From Baylisascaris procyonis (Eukaryota > Nematoda > Chromadorea > Rhabditida > Ascarididae), in assembly GCA_037389465.1 (NCBI GenBank), contig JAZARR010000231.1, forward strand, positions 1,550,001 to 1,614,000: DNA of 64,000 nt. Direction: 5' to 3'. A program made the translations under genes and the position numbers. Below are positions 1-11,460 of the stretch, piece by piece. Each line of letters starts with the position of its first letter. Positions within the stretch are counted from its first letter, which is position 1. Below the pieces are notes generated by a model. The model saw nothing but the letters and a program-made list of their open reading frames with translations, searched no databases and was not told the origin of the DNA.

Positions 1-210
1 AATTTATGATCGTTGTGGTACACTAATAATGTGGAGCTTTGATAAGTGAAATTTTTTAAACTTAAGTTCGTTGTTTTTTTTTTGAGTTGTTTTTAAAGAT
101 CGATCAGGCAATTATAAAAGAAGGATATAATGGCGTATTTTCTGTTGAGTATAATGAATTCTTTTTTTTTAAATATATATATATTTTTCTGTTGAGTTAC
201 TTATCAAAAG

Positions 211-410
211 TATCTACAAGAATCTTTTAAAAGACGTGTTGCATGGCGTAACATTGAGGCGGTTCAATCGAAAAGGAAATCAGTCGACGTTCGTGATGTG
301 TTATCTGAGGTTGCTCGAGAAAAATTGGAGATGCGAGATCGTATCACGAAGTTAGCGTTGGGTTTCGAGCAACTTGTGATCACAACCACTAAACAATGTT
401 ATATCTTCAG
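211..410 (+). CDS. che-2: IFT80 exon (first clear one in window)
   Basis: Encodes the hinge between the two WD regions: VAWRNIEAVQSKRK and TKQCYIF align with the human stretch around EWKNFQ and SLQCYVF. The donor is AG|gtaata at 411, leaving two bases. The start is uncertain: in-frame acceptors ending at 196, 210, 220 and 233 are all weak, and 211 is a working choice. A possible preceding exon (about 99-143 or 148) could read like the G-N-G-x-V part of the previous WD blade, but its phase cannot be settled. Confidence 0.8.
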
Positions 411-3400
411 GTAATAAAACATCATTGCTCAAGTTATATTGCAAATACTGACCATTATTGGCTATTGGCTAAGTATAGTTTTTCGAAGATAAGTTGAAAA
501 ATTTCTCACAAATTATCCTGAAAGCATCAATAGAATTAACAAATAAATGGAAATGTCAAATTGCGGTTCAAATTTTCGAGTGAAAAAGATAAAGTTACTT
601 TCAAATATTTATTAAAGGCCTCCTAGTTTTTAATACCGTTTAGAATGATGTTCGAACGTTGATATATTGATAGTCTGCGAGGAATTCTGTGTGAAAATTT
701 GGCACAAATAGAATTGTTAAGACTGTAAAAAAAAATATTTCGTTGTTTTTGAATAAGATAGAATATTTGAAATAAATTAGTGCACTCAAAATTCTCTCTC
801 TCTTTCTTGATATTATAGATTTCTCTTAAATAATCTTAAAAAATTAAATTGAAAAAGCCAAAATAGGTATGAAAGTTATTATATAGTTTTGATAGAGTAT
901 GGCGATTAAAAATTCATAGAAAGTTCTAGAGCGGCGTTTATGACCTCAAGGTAAAGTTACGACTCACATAGGGAAAGTGATAAATTACCAAATTGCTAAT
1001 TTTTAAACAAATGAATTAGTACACTTTTGCAATATTTTAAAATGAAATGAAGTCCTCAAAAGTAGTGGGCAGCTTTTTGGCTGATAAGGAAAGGTCTGAG
1101 ATATTCCGTGTTCCGTCCGCGGGTATGTGCCAATGATAACACTTGTAGTAATACTATGGTCTTTAATAAAAAATTTGCATATTTGGTAATAACTTCTAAG
1201 GATTTAAAAAAATAGAAGATTGTCTCGAATAGAGGATCTCTCAATGAAACCTGAGAACATATTATAAACAGATTCTTTAGCTTAAAAATATATTGTATAT
1301 ATGAATCTCCTATGTGTAAATGTTTAATGATCACGTTTTAAGCTCAAAAAATTGGAATACACCAGTGATAACCGACTTAAAGGAGTGCAGTGTATCGTTG
1401 ATTCTTCTTTGTGAAAAGTAAGATGTTTTATTAGAGATTTTATCGTTTATATAAACAAATCATTAGCATAGTATTGCTGCTATCGAGAAAAAAAACACCA
1501 TATAAAAAAATAACGGAAAAGAATAGTGACAATCAGCTGGATCGGCAAGAGGCGTTACTCATCGACACGATAAAATCAGTTTCGAACTTAAATTTTATAA
1601 TATTTTTGAATATCTAAGACAAATTAATCAACTGTGAAAAACAAAAGAAGACTATAATAAATAATGTTAGTTTTATAGTTTTTGAGTTTTTGTATCATTT
1701 CATTGATGAACATTTTTAATACCCGTCTGGAGAAAAAAATCAAACACACTATCATATCCTTCTAGTATTAAAATCTAAATATTTAACGATAACTCACCAA
1801 TCTAAACAATGTGAAGCGCATACAAATTTTCGAACAATTCAAATAACATCACTAATATTTGTAAAGAATAACAATAGAGTAATTTAATTTGTATAATAGA
1901 AAATGATAGTATCAATAGTGAATAAACATTAATATATAAAAATAAAGTCGGAAATAAAATGTGATATTTTGCAGATTCTTTTTACTTATCGATGGAGGAA
2001 CAATTCAAATATGTACATATGAAGGTCGTACACAATGTTTTCTAAAAATGCCAAGTAGCATACAAGGAGATGCGATTTCTGAACGAACAGCGGCCATATC
2101 GAACGATACGACAGCAATTCGTGATCGTGCTGATCATAAAATAATTCATCTTTTTGAGACGTTAACGGCAAAAAATGCTGGAGATGGGAAAATCATTCAT
2201 ACGGTTTTATTATTTTTTAAATTTATTAATATTGACTATTAGCACAACATTTCCACATTATTATGATAATTAAGAAAAGCATATTACCTTATTTGATTTG
2301 CATTGATCAACAAAGTATTCATTACAGATAAATACCTCTTCACATTGCTATTACTTCCGCTTAGTTGAAGTTGTGAGGTGATGCAAAGGTTAGGGCTTAG
2401 GATCGTGTCCCACTCATCAGGCGCAGTCGAATAGCCGTTGTTTCGCTTAATAGAAGGGTTGCGACTTGCGCTACCGTTATCACCATTCTCTCTTGTTAGG
2501 CAGAAATGGTCGGTTTGACGGAGTCGGTAAGTTTATTCGGCGACCACTAATGATCGACGCGTAGTAACAAACATGAAACGATCCTATGCGGAGTCAATTT
2601 ATTTATGCTTTTGATAAGCGCATATTTTCCGTTTTAAAATTCAAATTACAAAAAAATGTGACCTTGTGCTAAAAATTCGATATGATAATAATAGACTATA
2701 GTAAATACATATCAGGATATTACTATACGGAAAGTAACATGCGATAACTATTCTGTTCACTGAAAGGATGCTAGGAAGTGTATGCATTATCATAGGCTCC
2801 CGTGAAGGCAATATCTACGAGAGTATCTCAACTCCAATAATAGAAATTTTTATGTTAAAGTGGATGATGGAGAATAATTTCAAAGTGGCCTATCGTCTCT
2901 CGTGGAAAACATTTCTTTTTTAATAAAAGTTATTGGCTAAAGATCAATCGGATTTAATATGTTAGATGAAATTCATTCTGATTGGCATAATTATTTGATT
3001 TAAAAAAAAGATTTAAATATATGATAATATTCATCTTTAGGGATTACGAAAAAAAAGGTAATTCAATTATTCGTTAAAGAATAATTATTTATTGCATTGA
3101 TTGCAGAATGAAATAGTCGAGGTGGCAATTGATCAATGCGGTATGGCTAATGAACGTAAAGTCGCATTTATTGATAAGAGTTTCGATTGTTTCATATGTC
3201 TTGTGAAAACGTATGGTATTTCACAACGTATCGCAAAGCTAGGTGCATTTTTTTCACAATTCTTTTTTGTCTATTTTCAAATTATTCGAAAATCTGAGAG
3301 AATTTCGGCTGTTTCCACCGTCTTGGTTCTAAAAAAAATTTTTTCATGTTTTTTTCCGCGTAACATTCACATTCACCTCTCATATGCGATAAGCTTTGAA

Positions 3401-6400
3401 ATCAGATGGTCGCATCATTTGAATCATCAACAAAGCATCGTCGGGTAATTCAATGCTTGATGCTCTTTTAATGACTGATTGTTTTTCTTGCAAAATGATC
3501 GCAAATATTCATGGCCAAAAAAAGCCTTAGTCACCGATCCAACACACTAGTTACAGGTGCAATGGTGACAAATGTACGATTCAACGATCAAACGAATATG
3601 CTTGCTGGCCTTGAGGATAATCGTCTAGTAATTTGGGGATATCCATCGGTTGTATTCGTCGATAAGGATCTCCTGCCAAAAACTATACTCGTAAAGGAAG
3701 CGACAGATTTTGGCAAATCACCGTATCTACTTGCGTAAGTGCTTTTCATGTTTGTTTGTGTAGTTTATGCAAATATACAATGGTGAAATCAATCGTGTAC
3801 TATATCTGCGCTATGTCGTGTTCACATGAATGTGCACTCCTGTAACTTCTGACGGTGCTAAATTCACATTTTGATAGTTGATTACAATCACTTCATTGGA
3901 TTTAAAAAAAAAAAAAATTGTTTCTTGAAATTTCGCTGTTCAATGATTTCGGTTCTTTTTGAAGCTTTACTATGCTATTATTCAAATCTATTTGCAGATT
4001 CATCGGTAATCATGTTTCGGTTAGACGCTCGGATGGATCGTTGGTACCATGTGGTGTTAGTCCATTTCCAGCCGCATTGAGCGCCTATATTGCTGCTTCA
4101 AAATGGGATCAAGCGATCCGCCTTTGTCGTCATATTAAGGTTATTTGTTGAAAAATTTTTCGTATTGTCGGTACGACAGTAGCAGACAAGTGACATGAGA
4201 ACAACTATATTTGCATCGTAAAAAGTGACTCTTCTCTCATTTCGATTAATTTCTCATAAAATTGAACTAAAACCGAACATTTTCGTCGATTCTGAGCTAA
4301 AAAAAATTTTTTTCCATCAATTTATTCACTTAAGCATGATATATGGGAGAGAGCTAACTACTTAAGGATTATAGAATTTTTTTCACTATTTTTTCTCTGA
4401 AAATTTAAAACACATAAACGAAAATATCACTCTTAGTAGTGTGTTTCTTTATATTTCGTTGTTGTATTACGATGCATAAGCCATGAAAATTGTATCAAGA
4501 AATGAACTTTATATCATCTATTGTTTCTTTTTATAAAATTGTTTAAACCCATAAATGTTATATTATAAATGCTATATTATGCTGATATAAATGCAGATAT
4601 AGTTCTGAAAAATGAATTTAGATTTATAAATTTGAAAAGAAGTTGCAACTTATAAATATATATTTACCAAAATTTCAGTGATAAAAATATGCATCGTTAA
4701 AGATATTCTGTAAGAAGAGACTAAAATCTCTATATTCAAAAATTTATTTAGAAATTGGAATATTGTGAATTTTTGGCAAAGTACGTCTTCAAAAATTCGA
4801 CTTCAAATCAGCCTCTTTAGGATTACAGAGTTGATTATGATAGTCCTGACGGTAGCTTTAGATCTACGTGCTATGCCAATTTAGAGAGGATACGATATAT
4901 GCTTATTTAGATCCCACATTCAAGCTCAAACTTAACGAAAAAAATGATAAATAAATAAAAGAAACTTAAATAGGTTGTATAATTTAATAAATGCAATATT
5001 TTAGGAGGAATATTTATGGGGTATGTTGGCGGCAATGGCAGCTAATGCAAAGAATTTCTATGCGGCGGAAATCGCATACGGAGCATTAGATGAGGTTTGA
5101 TTGAAAATAGTAATTGTAATAGCTAAACGATTTGTGCAATGTTTTTTTTTTTTAATTTTCAATAATAGTTCTATGAGGGAGGATACGATGAGCTTGAATG
5201 TGCTTATGGATAATTCATATGGTGCGGGCAATAAAAAAAACGGTGCGGGCAATAAAAAAATAAATTTAGAGGTACCTTGCAAGGGAGGATATTATATTTC
5301 CCGCAGTTTAGGGATACTATATTTCCTGTAGTTTTGGTCAACGACGCTCAGAGCCATTCGTACAAGGGTACTCCAGAAACAAAATCACTATCGAATCTCA
5401 TTTGTAGGGTCTCTTCCTGATTTAGTGGCATTAAAATTCAAATTCCATCCATAAAACAAATATTTTTTTCAGGCCGAGAAAGTGAGCTTTCTATGTGAAT
5501 TGAGAGCACAACCGAGCAAAGATGTTAAAATGGCGCTTATGACCGCATTTACTGGTAATATACATGATGCGGATGCAATGTTACAACAAACTGGACATAT
5601 TTTTCATGCAATTATGTTTAATATTTCACTCTTCAGATGGCAAAGGTTGTATTTTTCTTATGAATGTCGAGAAATTATTTGCATTTCTAATGAATATTTC
5701 GTCATAAATGCGAAGTGAAATTGAAAATTCATATCCGCTTTATTCCTTTAAACACTCAGAAATAATACGCTTCAGTTTCTATTTATTTAAATCAATTAAA
5801 GGCTCATAGAAATTAACAATTGAGAATTTTAGCACATTACCGATGCAAATTTATTGAAGATTAATACGAGCATTCTTAAATAACGAGCATCTAAGTGAAC
5901 ATTCCTTATCCTTACTTGACGGATATTCTCAGCTGATATCCATACTTTATTGATATCTTTCGAGATATGCAAATTTTCCACTCAGGTGATTGCCAAATCA
6001 ATAATCAATCAATGAAATCGTATTCGGTGCATAAGCAAAGTTGGCAACATAGTTAGGAATAACATGACCGACTAACGCACAAACACACAGCCACACATGT
6101 GGATAAACATTGGCAAACTATTGCATAGAATGATTTACATTTGTTAGCTTGATAATGATCTTTAGAAATTAGCTGAAAAGAAGGAAGAAGAATTTTTTTT
6201 TATTGAAACAAAAATATGATTGTTAGCAAAATCATTTTCAGAGCACTTGAATTGGCAGTGAAATATAAGATGCATTTGGATACGGTGATTGGTTATAAAC
6301 AGAAATATTTACAAGAAACGAATCGTAAGGAAACCGATAAAAATTTTTTACAACATCTTTCTGAGGTTAGCACCAATTTCTATGATCGCTAATGTATATG

Positions 6401-7243
6401 CATTTCCACATAATTAATATCTCATAATAACTGATAGAGTGACGTTGATCGATTTTGCATTAAAATATAAAATATAACTGAATTAAGCACTAACCTACCC
6501 AAAGGGCATAAAAAAGCCAAAGTTATAGGGAAACTATAAGGAATATAAATCAAGATAGAAATATATTTATATAAAAGCGTGTCATCCATAAATGAATCTT
6601 GAGGCAATCACATATGTGCCAAATATTTGTAGAACTCCTGTCGAATGTATAGGACAGTGTTTTTCGTTCACTTAACAATGCAATTATGTGAGAGTTTACG
6701 GGTGGTCTTCTTTTTGCGGCGCCACGGAAGTTAATGAGGATAGTTGAGCTTACCTTTTGACTTCCATAATTGATACTCTTGGAATTTTTACAAGAACGCA
6801 TTTTATTTCGACGTTTTTAAGTGGCTAGCTGTCTCACGTCTCCATTATGCACGACATATTTCTTTTCTCTCTTTCTCTAGCCGTATATATATATATATAT
6901 TAAAAAAGTTACTTTGCGAGTCAAGTTCCCTCTGGTAGAATAATGGAAAAGTTATCCTCGAAGCGCCAAAGAAATGCAATTACATTTGAGATGATTTTTA
7001 ATTCATTTCATAGTGAATTGAGCGGTGGTTGTGGTGGCGGAAATGTTTCCAATCATATTACATAAGCAATGAAATAGATCATGTGGATCTTTTATGGGTC
7101 TTCTCTCCATTTCGTGTTGATTGAATTTTTTCTCCCTCACATACTCATGCGAGAGCATTCATGAAGTTCCTCTACAGGTCGAAATCGATTGGGAACATAT
7201 TCAAGAGAAAATTCGAGAGGATGAGGCCAACGATCGGAAATAA
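211..7243 (+). CDS. che-2: IFT80/CHE-2, intraflagellar transport IFT-B subunit, C-terminal part (5' end outside window)
   Basis: Ten exons were joined by reading frame and similarity to IFT80: 211-410, 1343-1417, 1975-2203, 3107-3242, 3557-3734, 3998-4139, 5005-5094, 5473-5645, 6242-6365 and 7178-7243 (stop TAA). They give about 470 codons, matching roughly residue 310 to the end of the 777-residue human protein; the C-terminus is slightly shorter. Seen: the second WD region (SNDTTAIRDRADHKIIHLFE, DNRLVIWGYP, DLLPKTILVKEATDF) followed by the helical tail ([44 protein letters not shown]). All introns follow GT-AG and phases agree from exon 1 to the stop. The family is a subunit of IFT complex B, which moves cargo along ciliary microtubules. 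In nematodes cilia occur only on sensory neurons, so expression there is inferred. The 5' boundary of the first exon is uncertain and the N-terminal WD repeats are outside the window. Confidence 0.93.
1343..1417 (+). CDS. che-2: IFT80 exon, 75 bp
   Basis: A short exon between acceptor gttttaag and donor gtaaga. It is read as (AG)C then KNWNTPV and DLKECSVSLILLCE, which lines up without a gap with the human segment KNWNTPIIFDLKEG followed by VSLILQAE. Its phase (one base in, two bases out) is exactly what the flanking exons need. Confidence 0.88.
1975..2203 (+). CDS. che-2: IFT80 exon, second WD region
   Basis: Acceptor tttgcag, donor gtttta. Encodes FFLLIDGGTIQ, TYEGR and AISNDTTAIRDRADHKII, one of the best conserved stretches of the family, and ends in phase 0 after GDGKIIHT. 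Confidence 0.92.
2330..2600 (+). other. GC-richer block in IFT80 intron
   Basis: This part of the intron between 2204 and 3106 is clearly less AT-rich than the intron around it and has no long open frame. It contains a short inverted pair (TGGTCG near 2507 and CGACCA near 2541). It could be an old insertion or an unannotated RNA; nothing in it is recognised. Confidence 0.25.
3107..3242 (+). CDS. che-2: IFT80 exon
   Basis: Acceptor gattgcag, donor gtgcat. Starts NEIVEVAIDQCG and continues ERKVAFIDKS to AKLG, matching human NEILEIALDQKG and RKIAFIDKN. Ends in phase 1. Confidence 0.92.
3557..3734 (+). CDS. che-2: IFT80 exon, last WD blade
   Basis: Acceptor gttacag, donor gtaagt. Encodes GAMVTNVRFNDQTN, AGLEDNRLVIWGYP and DKDLLPKTILVKEATDF, matching the human W-Y-Y-P and D-I-L-P-K-T-L segment. 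Ends in phase 2. Confidence 0.94.
3998..4139 (+). CDS. che-2: IFT80 exon
   Basis: Acceptor atttgcag, donor gttatt. Encodes FIGNHVSVRRSDGSLV and AASKWDQAIRLCRHIK, matching human FVGNQVTIRRADGSLV and SSSKWEDAVRLCRFVK. Ends in phase 0. Confidence 0.94.
5005..5094 (+). CDS. che-2: IFT80 exon, 90 bp
   Basis: Acceptor atattttag, donor gtttga. Thirty codons including LWGMLAAMAANAKNF and [11 protein letters not shown], matching the human helical repeat around MWACLAAMA and AEIAYAAI. Phase 0 at both ends. Confidence 0.94.
5473..5645 (+). CDS. che-2: IFT80 exon
   Basis: Acceptor tttttttcag, donor gttgta. Encodes KMALMTAFTGNIHDADAM, LQQTGHIFHAIMFNISLF and RWQR, matching human LLFSGNIQEAE and INLYNWER. 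Phase 0 in, phase 2 out. Confidence 0.93.
6242..6365 (+). CDS. che-2: IFT80 exon
   Basis: Acceptor atcattttcag, donor gttagc. Encodes [20 protein letters not shown] and QKYLQETNRKET, nearly collinear with human [20 protein letters not shown]. Phase 2 in, phase 0 out. Confidence 0.95.
7178..7243 (+). CDS. che-2: IFT80 terminal exon with stop
   Basis: Acceptor tcctctacag. Encodes [20 protein letters not shown], K and TAA, matching human LQIDWEKIKAKIEMEITKE. It lies inside an overlapping open frame that is not the coding one. No clear AATAAA is seen shortly downstream. Confidence 0.92.
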   Translation, partial: [21 protein letters not shown]

Positions 7244-8226
7244 TTACCGCAGATTCAGAAAGTATCAGCATATGCCGAATCGTTACCGATTTCGACAACA
7301 CACAGTTCAACGTGAAAATCTCGTGAATATCTTTCGTCCGACACTCGTATAATCGAGTGGTACTCTAATGGTGAAAACGAGGAAACTGAAACAACGTTTG
7401 AGGGATCGTGCAAATGTATATCATAATTCAGTAAGCTCACATTCTTAGCGCCTAATGATCGATCATTCTTGTGCAGTTTGGTCGGGTACGGAAGTGCGTT
7501 TATCGAAACCCGCCTTTGCGATTAGAACAATAGAACAACATCGAAAACACCACGCGCACTTATAACAAAAGGCAAAAGTTAGGAATAATTCTAATGGGAT
7601 CAGGTCAGCATAAATGAGCCATATTAAAACTTATCGTTATGCCTCATAGATGCGACAATGAGAAAATAATTTCAGGATTCTGGAAATATAATCAAATGAG
7701 ACATTTTTTGCGATGAAATAACATTAATCACTACAAATCATAAGATATTCCGCTCATTGAAACAATATAATATATAGCAGTCCTGTTCAACTGCGATCAA
7801 TTCAACAGCTGTTAATTTTAAGGATTTATGAATGAGGATAGTATCACCATCATCACTCTCAATGAGGCAATCATAGCCTTCACGGCAATGTTGCACTGAT
7901 GATTAAAACGATGACTTCAATCTCGCTTAAAAAAAAAAAAAAAACAAAAACTATTTTCTGTTTGATACACATTAGCTAAGAAATGAGAGCTGATTTATCA
8001 AGCGGTAGCTTACATTTTTCGACTCTTTTGTTATCGGGATCACATTAGATTGGTTTACAACGGCGTTGGACGTCGCCAGCTTAACTATTTGATGCCTGAC
8101 GACAACTCACGGTACACGATACCGAGCACACGTTTCATCTTCACGTATTTCGCTCACAACTTGCTATAACCGTTCGATTCAGAGGAAGCAAAATGGAATA
8201 GGCAACTTGAGAGGAACTCTCTTTAA
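7244..8226. other. IFT80 3' flank, no gene recognised
   Basis: Contains the presumed 3' UTR of IFT80. A 26-codon frame starting ATG at 7369 is the only short open frame of note and resembles nothing known. The rest is AT-rich with an A-run near 7930. Confidence 0.5.
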
Positions 8227-9176
8227 TGTCAATCACCCAAAAGTTTTAGATTCCCCTCTGAGCAACTTTTAAGTTTCGATTTTGCTTGCCGACTTTGTAA
8301 GAACGACATTTTGCCGAAGAATAGAGAACGTTTTATGGCTGACAAGGGCACTAAAACAAAGGATTTAATGAAGGCTTTGTCCGCAGATTACGTCGCTTTC
8401 TCAAAATCACATCTGACGAATGAGTGATGATGACATTGTGCTCTCCCATCGTGATCACTACCTCCTCGTGGATGATATTTCTAAAAAGAAAAGCGTTTGA
8501 ACTGATAATCAAAGGGCATAACATCGTACCCGATGCATATATCTTGTATCATCGATCTTGTTGCAAAAGTTCGATTTATTTCATGAGATATGTCATTTCG
8601 TTCTTCCTTTTCGTTAATTTATTTATTTCTATACTCATTGTTAGGTTCGATTCTTCTCAATCGTTCATTCACGACGAACAAAGCAATTGACTACAGGCTA
8701 AGCGAAAAGAAGAAAAATTCTATAAACCAGTAAATTGTAAGCGCTCTATGATATGCTGCTTTATATTCCTCGAAATTAAATAAGCGCATATGCATTCCGG
8801 AGCAAGTTTTCAGTCTACATAGCCAATACAAGAGATGACTCCTCATGGAAATACGAATTGCATTTTAAAAAAAATAATTTAAGAGTGCACAAGCGCGAAA
8901 GTAATATGCCTAAGATTGCTTTAAAGCATTTCTTGTAATTCATTGATTTAGTTGAAAAACTCATTGAGGAGTCTTTCAATCTTAATTGAGAATATCAGGA
9001 CGCACTTGAAAAGGAAAGAAAAAAAATATTGCAGCAAAAGCGTTGAGGAACATCGATGTGCGCGAGCAACAGATCGCTCTCTTCGTAAGCGCAAAGCAGT
9101 CAGCCGTCTGCCTATAGCAGCCGCCAGTAAGCTAACTCATCATCGATACTCCTCTCAGACTCACTCGCTTAGCTAG
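8227..9176 (+). pseudogene. decayed coding region with C-x-x-C motif
   Basis: An open frame from 8227 to 8427 (66 codons and stop) reads FPSEQLLSFDFACRLCKND, then KTKDLMKALSADYVAFSKSH. A second frame from 8424 to 8690 carries KGHNIVPDAYILYHRSCCKS. Further short frames around 8950-9110 include EYQDALEKERKKILQQK and DVREQQIALFVSAKQS. The segments are less AT-rich than their surroundings and lie in different frames, as expected of a gene broken by small indels. C-x-x-C followed later by Y-H-x-x-C resembles the zinc-binding N-terminal pattern of some repetitive, transposon-linked invertebrate proteins. That link is an inference; no family is named with confidence. Confidence 0.35.
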
Positions 9177-9180
9177 CCCC

Positions 9181-10440
9181 TTCAATATTGCTGCTTTTGC
9201 GCTTTTTCGATCGATTGCTCAACACATTATAAGAATATCTGATTGGTCAGCTTTAACTATTTCTATTTTATTAAAAAAAATAAGAAGTTTTGCATAATGC
9301 GAAATTGTTATTCCATCCTAATATTATTCACCTTTCTGTTTTGCATATTCTGAGTTACACAAAATTGTATCCTTTATTTTGAAAAAAAAAATGATGCTCC
9401 TATTCTTTTCTAATTTTCTCTTACTTTTCATGCTTCGACATGTGAATCTTGCCTGTGAACATCAGCGAAATTTATTCGTTCGATCATTATTCCATACAAT
9501 CTGCTAGCTGTGCATTCGCAGTGTTTAGTTATTTTACTTTTCGCTTTAGCAACCAGTTCATCGAAGGTTTTACTTGCTCAAGCTCTATTTTTTATTCTTG
9601 AATTGAACAACCTCTCTCATTTCGTATATGACAAATCTTTGCAGTAATCACTTATATGTGTGGGTGCATGTCTATGTGTATATGTGTCTGCGTGCGCGAG
9701 CGGTTTTTTCTCTAGAGACTCGTTTAAGCTAAATTTTTGATGTTTTTTGTATATAATATACGCTGTGAAATAGCGCCTATACCAACGCTGATCCAACAAC
9801 TTAAAAATGAGTAAAAAATTTTTTCTGGATTTTACAGTCATAAGAAACGAATTTTTTATACTTTTACAAAAAACATTTTTTTTTGTATTTATGCTTTCTT
9901 TTCGAAAATATTTTAATTATCGAGTGTGTTTTATTAGCTATATTAAACTTGGCGAAATAAATTCTTTTCGCTCTTAAAAATGCTTACAAGTATACATGTA
10001 TATGCCATACAAACTCATCTAACATTATAACATTTTTGCATAATTTTTTCGCACAAATAAATTATTGTGACATTTTATGTCTATAAATATGAATACGCTT
10101 TTCTCTTTCAGCATGAAATTTCAACTTGTGAATACTTGAAGTTGTGTTAGTGAAGTTTATTGGGCAATAGGCTATTTCTTAGGCAATCAATTGCGTTCGG
10201 AATGATCATATTCTCAACGAATTTTTGACGCATGGAATTGGCAGCAAATTCATATATAACATATACTATTATTGGAAATTCAATTGGATTGTAACAACAA
10301 GCGCATAGTTCATTGCTTAAGTTGTAACATATGTGATTTAGAGTATATGTGACAAACGTCTATGAGCGTGCGAACATGCGCTCGCGAACATTTATATAAC
10401 ATAAGTAAAGGGAACATATCTAATCATCTTCAGAAGCAAT
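9181..10440. other. intergenic, nothing recognised
   Basis: AT-rich DNA with scattered short T-runs and a TG-rich patch near 9655-9700. No open frame has homology that I recognise. Confidence 0.5.
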
Positions 10441-10562
10441 TCCAACAAAGCGACCAAGATATAGAGCACGTTAGAGTTCGTATATTGGAAAAAGTCAACG
10501 ATAATAAATACCTACTCGAATTGAATCTGTTTTGAATCAGATTACTTCGAGCAACTTATCCA

Positions 10563-11380
10563 GTGCGAGTTAACGATAATATTAAGGATGCCGGAAATAT
10601 TTCAGATCTATTGTTTAAAGAGAACAACCCGAAGGTTCCATACTTCGAAAATTACGGATTCGTTTCTAAGCGTAGCCACAGAAAAAGGAGACGAAACAGT
10701 AAAATTATAAATTATAATTTTATAAATTCCATTAGCAATAACGTTATTTGCTTAAACAACACTCCGAACATTTGTAGTTTTCTCAGAGAATTATATCAGC
10801 ATAGGAGTGCCCATGGCGAGAAATGCCAGTCCCAATATAGTTGATCTCACGTTGTCCATTATGGAATATAAATGCGCCAAAATTTCGTGTTCTACAGCTA
10901 TCTGTTGTAGGTACATTGATGATCTTCTTATATTCAACATCGAATAATTTCAGAGAATTGCTAAATTAATTTATGAAAACTCATTACAGACTGGGGTCAT
11001 ATAAAGGGTAACACAGCTAACTTTATGGACTTAAATTTGAATATTACCTCGTCACGTCAGGTGTAACGATAAAACGGATCAATTTAGTTTCTCAGTAAAT
11101 AAATATATTCAATTTAACAGTAACATTCCATTTTTTTGACACAAAACCTAATAATCTCTCAAATTTTTAGATTTAGTAAATTATGCTCATTTAAGGCCGA
11201 TTTCAGTAATAAATGTAAAGGACTTCTTAAAAACTATAAGGACAAAGGTCTTAATCGTGCTCTAGTAGAAAAATATTTATATAGAGCCTTATTTAGCAGG
11301 CTGGAATAAATGTATAAGTTCGTCTATCCTAATAGATAGGGTATCAAAAGTTTGATTAACAAAATCGTTCATGGATTTTA
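10563..11380 (+). mobile_element. degenerate reverse-transcriptase element (Penelope-like or related)
   Basis: Fragments of one reverse transcriptase appear in order but in different frames. At 10801 IGVPMARNASPNIVDLTLS matches the G-x-P-M-x-x-N-x-S-P box. At 10909 RYIDDLLIFN is the catalytic Y-x-D-D box, with a stop at 10945. At 11010 NTANFMDLNLNI follows, at 11068 DKTDQFSFSVNKYIQFNSNI, and at 11169 RFSKLCSFKADFSNK through KGLNRALVEKYLYRALFS. At least three frame changes and several stops separate them, so the copy is dead. The open frame from 10563 to 10844 probably holds its upstream part. The R-Y-I-D-D form suggests a Penelope-like element, but no GIY-YIG endonuclease was found, so the class is provisional. 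Confidence 0.72.
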
Positions 11381-11460
11381 GCTTTTTACGCTTATTACCA
11401 ATCGTATTGCATAAATCCTTTTTGTATGTATAACGCTAAATTGTATAAGGGAACTATTTC

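Noticed and set aside
540..585. Apparent IFT80 exon reading TNKWKCQIAVQIFE
   Set aside because: It resembles the human T-K-N-W-N-T-P segment, but its acceptor phase does not match the preceding exon. The true segment, with near-identity and correct phases, is at 1343-1417.
5058..5331. Frames on both strands at the IFT80 exon at 5005-5094 and its intron
   Set aside because: They overlap the IFT80 exon in other phases and include a short repeated GGTGCGGGCAATAAAAAAA unit.
8644..8653. GGTTCGATTC resembling a tRNA B box
   Set aside because: No A box or cloverleaf arms at the right spacing.
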